A stretch of DNA of 53,317 nucleotides from an uncultured Oscillospiraceae bacterium (GCA_934591845.1 CAKTPO010000016.1:1-53317); one strand, 5' to 3'; shown: positions 29,417 through 38,131, counted from the stretch's first letter. The notes: generated by a model from the sequence alone, not told the origin. Made by a program: numbers and translations.

Positions 29417-29827
29417 TCAAATCAGGATGCCTTCTAAATGGTCGCACTCGTGCTGGATGATCTGGGCGGGGAAATCCCGGAAGGTTTTGATGCGCCACTG
29501 GTAGTCTTTATTCTGGTAGCGGACCTTGATAGACCGGTAACGCTGTGTTTTCCGGGTACCCTCCAAACTCAGGCACCCTTCCTCAGTTTCGTAGGGATCC
29601 TGGGCTTTCAGAATTTCCGGGTTTCGCAGAACCAGCGGTTTCCCATTCTCCTCCAATACGATGATCCGCACCGCCTGACCGATCATGTTGGCCGCCATGC
29701 CCACACATCCTGCCCGATGGGCAAGCAACGTGTCTGCCAAATCCCGGGCGATGGGTTCATCCTGGGGCGTTGCCGGTCTGGAGGGGCGGCTTAAAAAGAA
29801 TCTGTCTTTACAAATGGGCTGAATCAT
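29417..29827 (-). CDS. def: Peptide deformylase (divergent motif I)
   Basis: Removes the formyl group from nascent protein N-termini. The 136 residues keep EGCLS (metal ligand Cys85) and QHECDHLEG (His126, Glu127, His130). Motif I, usually GxGLAAxQ, is GMAANMIG here, with Asn where Gln is normal. Together with the short length and the missing C-terminal helix, this places it in the less-studied secondary deformylase-like group; a canonical Def may exist elsewhere. Activity is likely but not certain. AAAGGAG precedes the ATG. Confidence 0.85.
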   Translation of the reverse strand: MIQPICKDRFFLSRPSRPATPQDEPIARDLADTLLAHRAGCVGMAANMIGQAVRIIVLEENGKPLVLRNPEILKAQDPYETEEGCLSLEGTRKTQRYRSIKVRYQNKDYQWRIKTFRDFPAQIIQHECDHLEGILI

Positions 29828-29881
29828 GGTTTTTTCTCCTTTTGTTCCAAAAAGCAGGCTGTTTCATGCCAAAAAACCGGC

Positions 29882-29910
29882 TTGTCTTTCCGGGGTACAT
29901 CTGTTATAAT
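29882..29910 (+). promoter_or_regulatory. Promoter of the VanZ-like gene
   Basis: TTGTCT (29882-29887), 17 bases, TATAAT (29905-29910). Upstream in-frame ATGs of the VanZ frame lie inside this promoter and cannot be starts for its transcript. Confidence 0.75.
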
Positions 29911-29941
29911 GGTTTGGATTTTCGGAAAGGGAGGGGTTTGC

Positions 29942-30406
29942 TTGGCACAAAGCAACCGCAAAAGGGCGGTTCTTTTTATAATGTATGTTTTGGTCATGCT
30001 CTATCTGCTCTTTGGCCGAACCCCCAACCCCCGGGGACTTCCCTTTCCCGTGTATCTGCGGGCCAACCTGAATCTGGTGCCTTTCAGAACCATTCGCCGG
30101 TTCGCCCGGCTGCTGATTCCTCCGGTGCGGCCCTATCTGGTGCGCATTGCCCTGCACAACCTTTTTGGAAATGTGGTGCTGTTCATCCCCCTGGGCTGGT
30201 TTTTGCCCGCCCTGTTCCCCAAACTCCGGAGCTTCCCCATGACGTTCCTTTCGGTTCTTGTCAGTGTCAGCTGCGTGGAGATATTGCAGGTGGTATTCAC
30301 CATCGGCATTTGCGATGTGGACGATTTGCTTCTGAATCTGCTGGGAGCCTGCATAGGCTACGGGGCTTACCGGTTTTATAGCTGGGTCACCAAAAAGTTT
30401 TATTGA
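29942..30406 (+). CDS. VanZ-like membrane protein (TTG start)
   Basis: Integral membrane protein of the VanZ family, which includes the teicoplanin-resistance protein VanZ; the biochemical role is unknown. The 154 residues show the family core HNLFGNVVLFIPLGWFLPALFPKLRS, LSVLVSVSCVEILQVV and the signature ICDVDDLLLNLLGACIGYGAY. The TTG at 29942-29944 is chosen because AAGGGAGGGG ends five bases upstream. No vancomycin-resistance genes are nearby, so it should be read as an envelope protein, not a resistance gene. Its end overlaps the convergent SbcC-like gene by seven bases. Confidence 0.82.
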   Translation: MAQSNRKRAVLFIMYVLVMLYLLFGRTPNPRGLPFPVYLRANLNLVPFRTIRRFARLLIPPVRPYLVRIALHNLFGNVVLFIPLGWFLPALFPKLRSFPMTFLSVLVSVSCVEILQVVFTIGICDVDDLLLNLLGACIGYGAYRFYSWVTKKFY

Positions 30407-32520
30407 GCAAGGGCTTCCCGTTCTCGTTCCTGACAGGTAAAGAGCAAGATCTGCTTTTCCGCTCCCAACTCCTCCAAAACCTCCAAGGCCCGCTTTAGCC
30501 GCCGGTCGTCAAAGCGCACCAGGGCATCGTCTAAAATCAATGGGGCGTCCTTTGTCAAGGTCTGGGCCACGGCCAGCCGGAGGGAGAGATACAACTGATC
30601 CACCGTGCCGTTGCTGCGCCAGAGAATGTCCCGCAGGCCCGTTTCCCCCGCCGCCCCGGCTTCCAGGGCCAGGTCTTCCGTCAGGGTCACCCGGTCATAG
30701 CGGCCATCGGTCATTCTTGCCATATAGGTCTGGGCCAGGGTAGAAATTTTCGGTGCGAACCGCCGCTGCAAGCTCTGGGCCGCCTGGGTCAGGGTCTCCT
30801 GGGCCAGGGTCAACGCCCCTTCATACTGCCGCAATGCCGCCACCCGGCGGCTTTCTTCCTGCCAGGCCCGTTCCAGGGTCTCCCGGCTGCCCAGGGCTTC
30901 CAGCCGTCCCTTTTCCCCGCCCAATGCCTGGTTGAGGGTCAGAAGGCTTTCCCGAACGCTCTCCATGGCCCGCTCCGTCTCCTGCCGGGACAGGGTGAGC
31001 CCGTCGTCAATTTCTGTATAGGTCACAGGGGCAGCCATGGCAGAAAGCCGTTGCAGGTGACTTTGGGCCAGGGTGTTCTGTTCCCGCAGAACCTCCAAAC
31101 GGTCCCAGCTGTAAAGAACCTGACGGCACAGTTCCTCCATTTCCTCCGGGGTGTGGCCCTCACAGAGGAATTCCCGCTGGTCTTCCAACCCTTTCCGGTG
31201 CTGTTCCAGCTCCGTCTGCCGGTGGAGCCATTCCCGCTGTTCCTGGGAATACCGGGTCAGGGCATCTGCATAGGTTCTGGCCTTGGCCTCCCACTGGTCC
31301 GGCGTTCCGCCGCCGTAGGGAACGGCCAGGGCTTTTTGCTGCTCCTTTTCTTTCCCGCCTACCAGCAGGGAGACCCCCAGCAGCAGTGTCCCCAGGCCAA
31401 AGGCCACCAGGGCCGGAATGAGCTTGCCAAAGGCCAGGAGAATCCCGATACCCAGGGCCATACAAAGACCCGCCAGCACCACCAGACTCCAAAACCCCTT
31501 GCCTATAATGGCTCTGTAGGCTTTTCCGTCTGCCAAGGCACGGTCCATGGCCTCCTGGGCAGTCATACCGGCAAATACCTCCGGCTCCCGGGGCATCTCC
31601 GGTGGCGGGTTTTCTGTGTCCTCCCCGGCCGCAAAATAAGCCCTGGCATGGGCTTCCAGATCCCGCAGCCGTTTTTCCGCCTCCTGCCGGGTGGGCAGTT
31701 CCCCACAAGCGGCCTCCATTTTTTCGTACTCCCGCTGCCGCCTTTCCGCATCCCGCCGGGCATTTTCCACCTGTCCCGCATCCTGGAATGCCTTTTCCTG
31801 GTCTAAGGCCGCCTGGTGGTTTTGCAGGGCCTGCAAATACCGCTCTGCCTCCCCTTTCTGGGCTTCCAAGCGTTGGATTTTTGCTTCCAGACCCCGTTGC
31901 TGCTCCAAAGCGTCTTCCAGTTCTGCCAGCCTTCTTTCTGCCTGGGGCAGGAGTCCGGACTGGTTATAGCGGCATTTGTTTTTCAGTTCTTTCAGCTTCT
32001 GGCGAAGCTTCGCCCCCTCGCCGGAGTCATCGCCGGTGGTGACCAGGGCGTTGAGCCGGGCCCGGAGGGCTTCATTTTTGGTCACCGGCAAATCCTCCTG
32101 CCGGATAAAGCCCGCCCGGCAGAATACTTCCCGTTCTGCCCCCAGAAGCATCAGGCCGCAGTTTTCCGCCGTCAGCTCCGGAACCGGCAAACCGGTCTGG
32201 GTTTCATAGGCTCTGAATTCTCCCAGAGGAATGCGGCCCTTGGTGGTTCGCTCTAACGTAATGCGCCGCCCCTGCCACTGGACCTCCATTTGTCCCGCCA
32301 TGGGGCTTCCGGACCAGGGGGCATAATGCTCCTTGGGGGACAAAGAAGTCTTTGTGGATTTGCTTCTGGTGTCCAGACCGTAGAGCATGGCCAAAAGGAA
32401 GGCGCACCAGGTGCTTTTTCCCCATTCGTTCTCCCCGGTGATCACATTGAGACCGGGCCGGAAAGTCAGCTTCTCCCCCTCCAGTTTTCCGAAAGTCGCC
32501 GTCATGGTTTCGATCCTCAC
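30400..32520 (-). CDS. SbcC/YhaN-like AAA ATPase with membrane hairpin
   Basis: SMC/Rad50-like ATPase paired with the nuclease encoded just upstream. The 706 residues have an N-terminal Walker A GENEWGKST (residues 29-37), coiled coil from about 165 to 290, two hydrophobic helices at about 345-390 (FWSLVVLAGLCMALGIGILLA, LIPALVAFGLGTLLLGVSLLV), a second coiled coil, and a C-terminal ABC-type end with NGTVDQLYLSLRLAVAQ and Walker B APLILDDALVRFD. The mid-coil membrane hairpin replaces the Rad50 zinc hook, as in YhaN-type proteins, so it is probably membrane-associated. It overlaps the nuclease gene by four bases (ATGA type). Confidence 0.82.
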   Translation of the reverse strand: MRIETMTATFGKLEGEKLTFRPGLNVITGENEWGKSTWCAFLLAMLYGLDTRSKSTKTSLSPKEHYAPWSGSPMAGQMEVQWQGRRITLERTTKGRIPLGEFRAYETQTGLPVPELTAENCGLMLLGAEREVFCRAGFIRQEDLPVTKNEALRARLNALVTTGDDSGEGAKLRQKLKELKNKCRYNQSGLLPQAERRLAELEDALEQQRGLEAKIQRLEAQKGEAERYLQALQNHQAALDQEKAFQDAGQVENARRDAERRQREYEKMEAACGELPTRQEAEKRLRDLEAHARAYFAAGEDTENPPPEMPREPEVFAGMTAQEAMDRALADGKAYRAIIGKGFWSLVVLAGLCMALGIGILLAFGKLIPALVAFGLGTLLLGVSLLVGGKEKEQQKALAVPYGGGTPDQWEAKARTYADALTRYSQEQREWLHRQTELEQHRKGLEDQREFLCEGHTPEEMEELCRQVLYSWDRLEVLREQNTLAQSHLQRLSAMAAPVTYTEIDDGLTLSRQETERAMESVRESLLTLNQALGGEKGRLEALGSRETLERAWQEESRRVAALRQYEGALTLAQETLTQAAQSLQRRFAPKISTLAQTYMARMTDGRYDRVTLTEDLALEAGAAGETGLRDILWRSNGTVDQLYLSLRLAVAQTLTKDAPLILDDALVRFDDRRLKRALEVLEELGAEKQILLFTCQEREREALAQ

Positions 32521-33590
32521 GGCAGGGTCACCTCCTCACCTTCCAAGAGTCTTGCCACCAGTTCCGCCGCTAACCGGGCCGTTTCCCCCTCCTCCCGGGA
32601 GGGGGCGTTTTCATACCGTTCTTTCAATAGCCCCAGGCAGACCCCGGGCAGGCTGTCCGCCCCCGCCAAGGCCCAGGGGTCTAAAGGTGCTCTGGTACGG
32701 TCCCGCAGTTCTAAAAATTTCAGATAGGAGAATTGCTTCCGCAGACCAGGCATATCGATGCTTCCCCGGCCTGTCAGGGTTACCCGGTAGTAGTCGCCGC
32801 TGTCCACCGGCGGCAGGATGTTCCCCAGGGCCTCCACAGCCCCGGCAGAAATATCCACCGTTTCCTCCAAAAAAGCAGGAAGACGAACCGGCAGGGTGGA
32901 AAGCTTTACCCGGTCTGTCAGTTCTGCCAGCAGCATTCCCTTGCGGCCGGTCTCGTCCCAGCCCCTGCCCATGGGGCAACCGGGCCAGGCGCAGAGGGTA
33001 GACCCTGCCATAAAACTGCCCCCCTTGTGGGTATGGCCCAGGGCCAGATACTGTAGAGCAGAGGATGCCACCTGTTCCGCCGTTATGGGGCAGTAGGGGC
33101 TTTTGCTGTTCAGGGCATCCCCATGGAGGACACCCAGTAAGTACCCAGGCCCCAGCTCCGCCTGAAAGCCTTGCAGCAGCCCCGGGCAGTCCATAGAGCG
33201 GTAGCCCCCGCCGTAAACCCGGCAGTCCAGGTCCTCCAAATCCACATAGCTGAGATTTCCCCGGAAAATATGAACATTTTCCGGCCAAAGTTCCCGCTGC
33301 CAGGGGGAATCCAAGCCGTCATAATCGTGATTTCCCGGGGTGATAAACACCGGAACGCCGCAGTCTTCCAGGCAGTCAGCCAGGAGTGCGGCGGTCTTTT
33401 TCTGATAGGGGCCGTCAAACACGTCCCCTGCCAAAAGTACCATGTCCGCCTTTTGCTCCCCGCACAGCCGGGTCAGTTCCTCGGGCAGTTTTCTCTGGGA
33501 TGCCAGTAACAGCTGCCGCTGGTCCTCCGGGAATCCGGAAAAAGGGGAATCCAGGTGCAGATCCCCGGAATGCAGTACCTTTAGTCCCAT
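32517..33590 (-). CDS. SbcD/YhaO-like metallophosphoesterase (DNA repair exonuclease)
   Basis: Calcineurin-like nuclease subunit of a Mre11/Rad50-type complex. The 357 residues begin MGLKVLHSGDLHLDSPF and carry the metal-site motifs SGDLHLD, LLAGDVFDGP, TPGNHDYDG, LGVLHGD and ALGHTHKGG. The ATG at 33588-33590 is chosen because everything upstream in this frame overlaps the ymdB-like gene. It overlaps that gene by ten bases and the ATPase gene by four, so the three are one translationally coupled operon. Dimerisation with the ATPase and DNA-end processing are inferred from family. Confidence 0.87.
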   Translation of the reverse strand: MGLKVLHSGDLHLDSPFSGFPEDQRQLLLASQRKLPEELTRLCGEQKADMVLLAGDVFDGPYQKKTAALLADCLEDCGVPVFITPGNHDYDGLDSPWQRELWPENVHIFRGNLSYVDLEDLDCRVYGGGYRSMDCPGLLQGFQAELGPGYLLGVLHGDALNSKSPYCPITAEQVASSALQYLALGHTHKGGSFMAGSTLCAWPGCPMGRGWDETGRKGMLLAELTDRVKLSTLPVRLPAFLEETVDISAGAVEALGNILPPVDSGDYYRVTLTGRGSIDMPGLRKQFSYLKFLELRDRTRAPLDPWALAGADSLPGVCLGLLKERYENAPSREEGETARLAAELVARLLEGEEVTLP

Positions 33591-34357
33591 AGGTCTACCC
33601 TCTCCGCTTTCAGACATTTTCCTGTAGCACCATCCAGGGTGAACAGCACCCCTTCCAGCTTGGTAGGGCCCTCTGCCCAGCGGTAACGCTCGGTCAGGTC
33701 CCCCCGGAATCTTGCAATGGAAAGCTCCGGGCGAATGCCCAGCACTGATTCCTGGGGTCCGGTCATGCCCAGGTCCGTTACATAGCCCGTCCCCTTGGGC
33801 AGCACCCGGGCATCCGCCGTGGGAACATGGGTATGGGTTCCCCACAGGGCGTTGACCCGTCCATCCAGCAGATACCCCATGGCCAACTTTTCCGAAGTGG
33901 CTTCCGCATGGAACTCCACCAAAACCCACTTGGCCTCAATGGTTTTTAACAACTTTTCCACAAGCAAAAAGGGATTGTCTGGGGTGTAGTCCATATTGCA
34001 CCGGCCAATCAAATCAATGACCGCCACATCCCCGGCCCGGGTCTCATACATACCCCACCCCCGGCCCGGTGCCTGGGGGGCCAGATTGGCAGGCCGCAGA
34101 ACCCGGCTGGTGTCCTCCAAATAGTCCACGATCTCCCGCTTGCCGAAGCTGTGATTTCCCAACGTCACCACATCCGCCCCGGCATCCAGAATTTCCTCTG
34201 CCTGATCTGGGGTAATGCCCACCACACTGGCGTTTTCCCCATTGACCACCACAAAATCCGCCCCGGTTTTCCGCTTGAGCTGCCGCAGACTCCGGGCCAC
34301 CCGATCCATACCGGGGTTGCCCACCACATCGCCCACCGCCAACACTTTGAAATCCAT
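33581..34357 (-). CDS. ymdB: YmdB-family metallophosphoesterase
   Basis: Member of the YmdB family (TIGR00282-type), known in Bacillus as a 2',3'-cyclic nucleotide phosphodiesterase that influences motility and biofilm decisions. The 258 residues show AVGDVVGNPG, VVNGENAS, TLGNHSFGKREI, LVEFHAEATSEK, ALWGTHTHVPTADARVLPKGT and YVTDLGMTGP, covering all expected metal ligands. It leads the operon with the SbcCD-like pair. In Bacillus, ymdB follows rny, so this neighbourhood is different. Confidence 0.92.
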   Translation of the reverse strand: MDFKVLAVGDVVGNPGMDRVARSLRQLKRKTGADFVVVNGENASVVGITPDQAEEILDAGADVVTLGNHSFGKREIVDYLEDTSRVLRPANLAPQAPGRGWGMYETRAGDVAVIDLIGRCNMDYTPDNPFLLVEKLLKTIEAKWVLVEFHAEATSEKLAMGYLLDGRVNALWGTHTHVPTADARVLPKGTGYVTDLGMTGPQESVLGIRPELSIARFRGDLTERYRWAEGPTKLEGVLFTLDGATGKCLKAERVDLWD

Positions 34358-34388
34358 ACCCAGTCCTCTTTCTGTCGGTTTTTCTGCT

Positions 34389-34417
34389 ATTATATACTGG
34401 ATCTATGGTTTCCACAA
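34389..34417 (-). promoter_or_regulatory. Promoter of the ymdB operon
   Basis: On the minus strand, TTGTGG (34412-34417), 17 bases, TATAAT (34389-34394), about 30 bases before the ATG. Confidence 0.62.
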
Positions 34418-34510
34418 GGTCGGGAGAGCTTTAATTTTTTCATAAGGGGACGTTTCCGCTTCGCAACGAGCAGAGCCTGTTGCGTGTTGAACGGTGCCAC
34501 GCTCCGAGAG

Positions 34511-34902
34511 GTCATTCCGAGCGAACGCAGTGAGTCGAGGAATCTTCCCAAGTGGCAGATTTTATCTTGTGTTGGTATTTTTCTGCCACGTGGTGGATTC
34601 CTCCACTTCGGTCGGAATGACATAACGGGGGGGACGTTTCTACGGATTCGCCTATTGTTCCTGAAATGTTTCAGGCTGCCCCGCTACCTCATCAGTCAGG
34701 GCTGCGCCCTGCCAGCTTCCCCAGTGGGGAAGCTCTTGTACCGGGCTTTGGGGTGTCTGGTATTTTCGGTAACGGTTCCGTCCTTTCAGGTGCGGAACGG
34801 CACATAGGCCGTTCCCTACAATAACGCTGACCGTGCCCACGTATAACCCGGACGAACCAGAAAAACGAACGTCCCCGGAACGGCACATAGGCCGTTCCCT
34901 AC
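34511..34902. repeat. Third cluster of dispersed hairpin repeats
   Basis: Between the ymdB and feo operons, with no supported gene. Family C palindrome 34511-34622, family A 34634-34755, and two reverse REP-like hairpins (family B) at 34794-34819 and 34877-34902. The order C-A-B(reverse) is the same as at 14053-14351 and 16986-17303, so it is a recurring composite unit. Confidence 0.88.
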
Positions 34903-34974
34903 GGTTTCGCTGGTGGGGGTGCTTTTTCAACAAAGGTGGTCCGAAAACGTTGGTTCCAAGTGATTGTCCATACC

Positions 34975-35016
34975 AAAAAACTCCGTAGAAGCGTTTTTCT
35001 CGTTTCTACGGAGTTT
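34975..35016 (-). terminator. feo operon terminator
   Basis: AAACTCCGTAGAA (34978-34990) and TTCTACGGAGTTT (35004-35016), followed on the minus strand by TTTTTT. It lies 18 bases after the last feo gene. Confidence 0.9.
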
Positions 35017-35033
35017 CCATATATAATGTTACT

Positions 35034-35174
35034 TTACTTGTAGCTGCACCCTCCGTGGCAGTTTGCGCAGTTGCCGCCGCAGGTGTGTTTTCCCTGTTTG
35101 CGGTCCCGGATCAGGCTTCGGATGATGAACCCTACCGCCAGAACCAGAAGGGTCAGGACCAGTACAGTTCCCAT
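35034..35174 (-). CDS. FeoB-associated Cys-rich membrane peptide
   Basis: A 46-residue protein: a hydrophobic helix (GTVLVLTLLVLAVGFIIRSLI), a basic patch (RDRKQGK) and a cysteine cluster C-GGN-C-AN-C-HGG-C near the end. This is the layout of the small FeoB-associated Cys-rich proteins found after feoB in Firmicutes, thought to support Fe2+ transport like FeoC; the mechanism is not established. GGAG lies about seven bases before the ATG. It begins 12 bases after the feoB stop. Confidence 0.9.
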   Translation of the reverse strand: MGTVLVLTLLVLAVGFIIRSLIRDRKQGKHTCGGNCANCHGGCSYK

Positions 35175-35186
35175 AGTCTTCTCCTT

Positions 35187-37664
35187 TTATGCCAGCTTGG
35201 TGGTCAGCTTGTTTGCTTCCTTATAGGGACGGACCAGCATGTAAACCATGAATACCAGCACTGCCAGAGCGGCGACCAGGCCCACAACATTCACATTACC
35301 GGTAAAGAGGTTGCCGAACTGATTGATCATCAGGCTGACGCAGTAGGCAAAGCCGCATTGATAGCCGATGGCAAACCAGGTCCATTTGCTATTGTTCATC
35401 TCCCGCTTGATGGCACCGATGGCTGCAAAGCAGGGGGCGCAGAGCAGGTTGAATACCAGGAAGGACATGCCGGTAATGGGGGTAAAGGTGGAAGCAAGGG
35501 TTGCATACACATTGCCGGAGGCACCGTACAGAATGCCCATGGTGCCAACGATGTTTTCCTTGGCCACCAGGCCCGTAATGGAAGCCACAGCGGCCTGCCA
35601 CTCGCCCCAGCCCAGGGGAATGAAAATCCAGGAAATCAGGCTGCCGATTCTTGCCAGGATGGAAAGGTTCAGCTCATCCTCCCCCAGCATCCGGAAGCCT
35701 TCTTCCGTAAAGCCAAAGTAAGAGGTGAACCACACCGCAATGGTGGACAGCAGGATGATGGTACCGGCTTTCTTAATGAAGGACCAGCCACGCTCCCAGG
35801 TGGAACGCAGGACATTGCCCAGAGTGGGGATGTGATAAGGAGGCAGCTCCATGACAAAGGGGGCCGGGTCGCCGGAGAACATCCGGGTCTTTTTCAGAAT
35901 GATGCCGGAGACCACAATGGCGGCCATGCCGATAAAGTAGGCACCGGTGGAGACCCAGGGGCTGCCGCCGAAGATGGCTCCGGCGATCATGGCGATAAAG
36001 GGTACCTTGGCACCGCAGGGGATAAAGGTGGTGGTCATAATGGTCATACGGCGATCCCGCTCGTTTTCAATGGTACGGGAGGCCATAATACCGGGGACAC
36101 CGCAGCCCACGCCCACCAGCATGGGGATGAAAGACTTACCGGAGAGGCCAAAGCGGCGGAAAATCCGGTCCAGAACGAAGGCAATACGGGACATATAGCC
36201 GCAGGCTTCCAGAATTGCCAGCAGGAAGAACAGCACCAGCATCTGGGGTACAAAGCCCAGGACTGCACCCACACCGGCCAGAATGCCGTCATTGATGAGC
36301 CCCGCCAGCCAGTCGGCACAGTGCACACTTTCCAGGAAGTTCCCCACCAGTACCGGCACACCGGGAACCCACACGCCAAATTTCGCAGGGTCGGGCTGGG
36401 TGCCGTAGGCGTTCAGGGCATCCTGGATGGCGGTATAGTCTGCTTCTTCAGTGGTAACGGCCAGGGTTTCCTCGTCCTCTACTTCATATTCAACGGAAGC
36501 ACCGGCGGGAACCAAAGTGCCCAGGGTCTTGATGGCTTCCTGAGCGGCTGCCTCGTCGTAATCTTCGCTTTCCATGTCCAAAGCGGCTTCCATGGACTCG
36601 TCACCGTACTGAGAAACCAGGGCGGCAATGATCTGATCCGTGTCGCCGTAGGCATCCGCTGCCTCCTCATAGGCGGCAGAGCCAATGCCAAAGAGGTGGT
36701 AGCCGTCACCAAACAGACCGTCATTGGCCCAGTCCGTGGCAGATGCGCCTACGCTGACCATGGCGATGTAGTATACCAGGAACATGACCAGGGCGAAGAT
36801 GGGCAGGCCCAGGAAACGGTTGGTGACGATTTTATCGATTTTATCAGAGGTGGTCAGGCTTCCGGCTTTCTTTTTCTTGTAGCAGCTCTTGATCACCCCG
36901 GCGATGTACACATAGCGTTCCCCGGTGATGATGGACTCGGCATCGTCATCGGCTTCCTGCTCTGCCGCCTGAATGTCGGCTTCAATATGGTCCAAGGTCT
37001 CCTGGGGGATGTTCAGCTGGGAGAGGACCTTGTCGTCCCGCTCGAAAATCTTAATGGCGTACCAACGCTGCTGCTCCTCAGGCATATCGTGCAGCACCGC
37101 CTCCTCGATATGGGCAATGGCATGTTCCACCGGGCCGGAGAAGGTGTGCATAGGTACCGTCTTGGGACCCTGGGCCGCCAGAATGGCTGCTTCCGCCGCT
37201 TCCTGAATGCCGGTACCTTTCAAAGCAGAGATTTCCAGCACCTGGCAGCCCAACTGGCGGCTCAGCTCCGGAACATTGATTTGATCTCCGTTTTTCTTGA
37301 CCAAGTCCATCATGTTGATGGCTACCACCACGGGGATCCCCAGCTCTGTCAGCTGGGTGGTGAGATACAGGTTCCGCTCCAGGTTGGTGCCGTCAATAAT
37401 GTTCAGAATGGCATCGGGCCGCTCCCCGATCAGGTAGTTTCGGGCCACCACTTCCTCCAAGGTGTAGGGGGACAGGGAATAAATACCGGGCAGGTCCGTG
37501 ATGATCACATCGTCATGCTTTTTAAGGCCACCCTCTTTTTTCTCCACCGTCACGCCGGGCCAGTTGCCAACGAACTGATTAGAACCCGTCAGGGCATTGA
37601 ACAGGGTGGTTTTACCACAGTTGGGATTGCCCGCCAGGGCGATCCGGATGGTTTTCTTTTCCAT
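35187..37664 (-). CDS. feoB: Ferrous iron transporter FeoB
   Basis: GTPase-coupled Fe2+ importer in the cytoplasmic membrane. The G domain has G1 GNPNCGKT (12-19), DLPG (57-60), NMMD (117-120) and SALKG (146-150), followed by a helical guanine-dissociation-like region, and from about 280 the transmembrane permease with the gate motif VGCGVPGIMASRTIEN. The 825-residue length includes an acidic insertion (about 318-428: YEEAADAYGDTDQ, MESEDYDEAA, VEYEVEDEETLAVTTEEADY) after the first helix, probably outside the cell. It lies between feoA and the Cys-rich peptide. Confidence 0.96.
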   Translation of the reverse strand: MEKKTIRIALAGNPNCGKTTLFNALTGSNQFVGNWPGVTVEKKEGGLKKHDDVIITDLPGIYSLSPYTLEEVVARNYLIGERPDAILNIIDGTNLERNLYLTTQLTELGIPVVVAINMMDLVKKNGDQINVPELSRQLGCQVLEISALKGTGIQEAAEAAILAAQGPKTVPMHTFSGPVEHAIAHIEEAVLHDMPEEQQRWYAIKIFERDDKVLSQLNIPQETLDHIEADIQAAEQEADDDAESIITGERYVYIAGVIKSCYKKKKAGSLTTSDKIDKIVTNRFLGLPIFALVMFLVYYIAMVSVGASATDWANDGLFGDGYHLFGIGSAAYEEAADAYGDTDQIIAALVSQYGDESMEAALDMESEDYDEAAAQEAIKTLGTLVPAGASVEYEVEDEETLAVTTEEADYTAIQDALNAYGTQPDPAKFGVWVPGVPVLVGNFLESVHCADWLAGLINDGILAGVGAVLGFVPQMLVLFFLLAILEACGYMSRIAFVLDRIFRRFGLSGKSFIPMLVGVGCGVPGIMASRTIENERDRRMTIMTTTFIPCGAKVPFIAMIAGAIFGGSPWVSTGAYFIGMAAIVVSGIILKKTRMFSGDPAPFVMELPPYHIPTLGNVLRSTWERGWSFIKKAGTIILLSTIAVWFTSYFGFTEEGFRMLGEDELNLSILARIGSLISWIFIPLGWGEWQAAVASITGLVAKENIVGTMGILYGASGNVYATLASTFTPITGMSFLVFNLLCAPCFAAIGAIKREMNNSKWTWFAIGYQCGFAYCVSLMINQFGNLFTGNVNVVGLVAALAVLVFMVYMLVRPYKEANKLTTKLA

Positions 37665-37676
37665 ATTGCGCGCTCC

Positions 37677-37898
37677 TTACTCTACTTCCACCATTTGGGC
37701 ATCGGCCTTGCGGATGCTCAGCTCATAGCCCCGGACATTCAGCTGAATGGGGTCTCCCAGAGGGGCCACCTTGCGGACGGTCACATCCACGCCCTTGGTC
37801 AGGCCCATGTCCATGATCCGCCGGCGAACGGCACCCTCCCCGTGGATCTTCACCACCTTGGCGGTGCCTCCCACAGGAATTTCTCTTAAAGTTTTCAT
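37677..37898 (-). CDS. feoA: FeoA-family SH3-like protein (second copy)
   Basis: Cytosolic SH3-like partner of FeoB; 73 residues: MKTLREIPVGGTAKVVKIHGEGAVRRRIMDMGLTKGVDVTVRKVAPLGDPIQLNVRGYELSIRKADAQMVEVE, a full-length FeoA core with the usual G-x-x-x-RRRIMDMGLTKG segment. The ATG at 37896-37898 follows AAAGGAGG; in-frame codons further upstream lie in or before that site. It precedes feoB by 12 bases. Confidence 0.93.
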   Translation of the reverse strand: MKTLREIPVGGTAKVVKIHGEGAVRRRIMDMGLTKGVDVTVRKVAPLGDPIQLNVRGYELSIRKADAQMVEVE

Positions 37899-37918
37899 TC
37901 TATTTCCTCCTTTGGTGG

Positions 37919-38131
37919 TCAAACCATGATTTTTCTGGCCATTTCCTCACTGATGGCAACCCGGGATTCCTTTACATTGACGATGACATTCCCGCCCAGG
38001 CGGCTGACGATCCGGACGCTCCCGCCTGCCACAAAGCCCAAATTTTCCAGGTGCTTTTTGACTTCCGGGCTTCCACCCACCCGTCGGATGATATTGACGG
38101 TATCCTCACTGGCGAAGGTCAGCGGCATCAT
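37919..38131 (-). CDS. FeoA-family SH3-like protein (first copy)
   Basis: First gene of the feo operon, about 70 residues: MMPLTFASEDTVNIIRRVGGSPEVKKHLENLGFVAGGSVRIVSRLGGNVIVNVKESRVAISEEMARKIMV. It is a divergent FeoA-like SH3 fold (HLENLGFVAGGSV, IVNVKESRVAI). Starts at either of two adjacent ATGs (38131 or 38128) are possible behind GAGGGGG. Two tandem feoA genes before feoB are frequent in Clostridia; the two copies share little sequence, so they probably do different jobs. Confidence 0.88.
   Translation of the reverse strand: MMPLTFASEDTVNIIRRVGGSPEVKKHLENLGFVAGGSVRIVSRLGGNVIVNVKESRVAISEEMARKIMV

Noticed and set aside
29882..29941. Longer VanZ-like protein starting at the upstream ATG
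   Set aside because: That ATG lies inside the -35 region of the promoter and another overlaps the -10; the TTG behind AAGGGAGGGG is the better start.
29942..30406. Glycopeptide resistance gene
   Set aside because: Only a VanZ-like protein is present; no vanHAX or regulator genes are nearby, and VanZ homologues are common in ordinary Firmicutes.
33591..33929. N-terminal extension of the SbcD-like protein
   Set aside because: The extra 113 residues are low-complexity Gly/Pro-rich translation of the overlapping ymdB gene; the metallophosphoesterase fold begins at MGLKVLHSGDLH.
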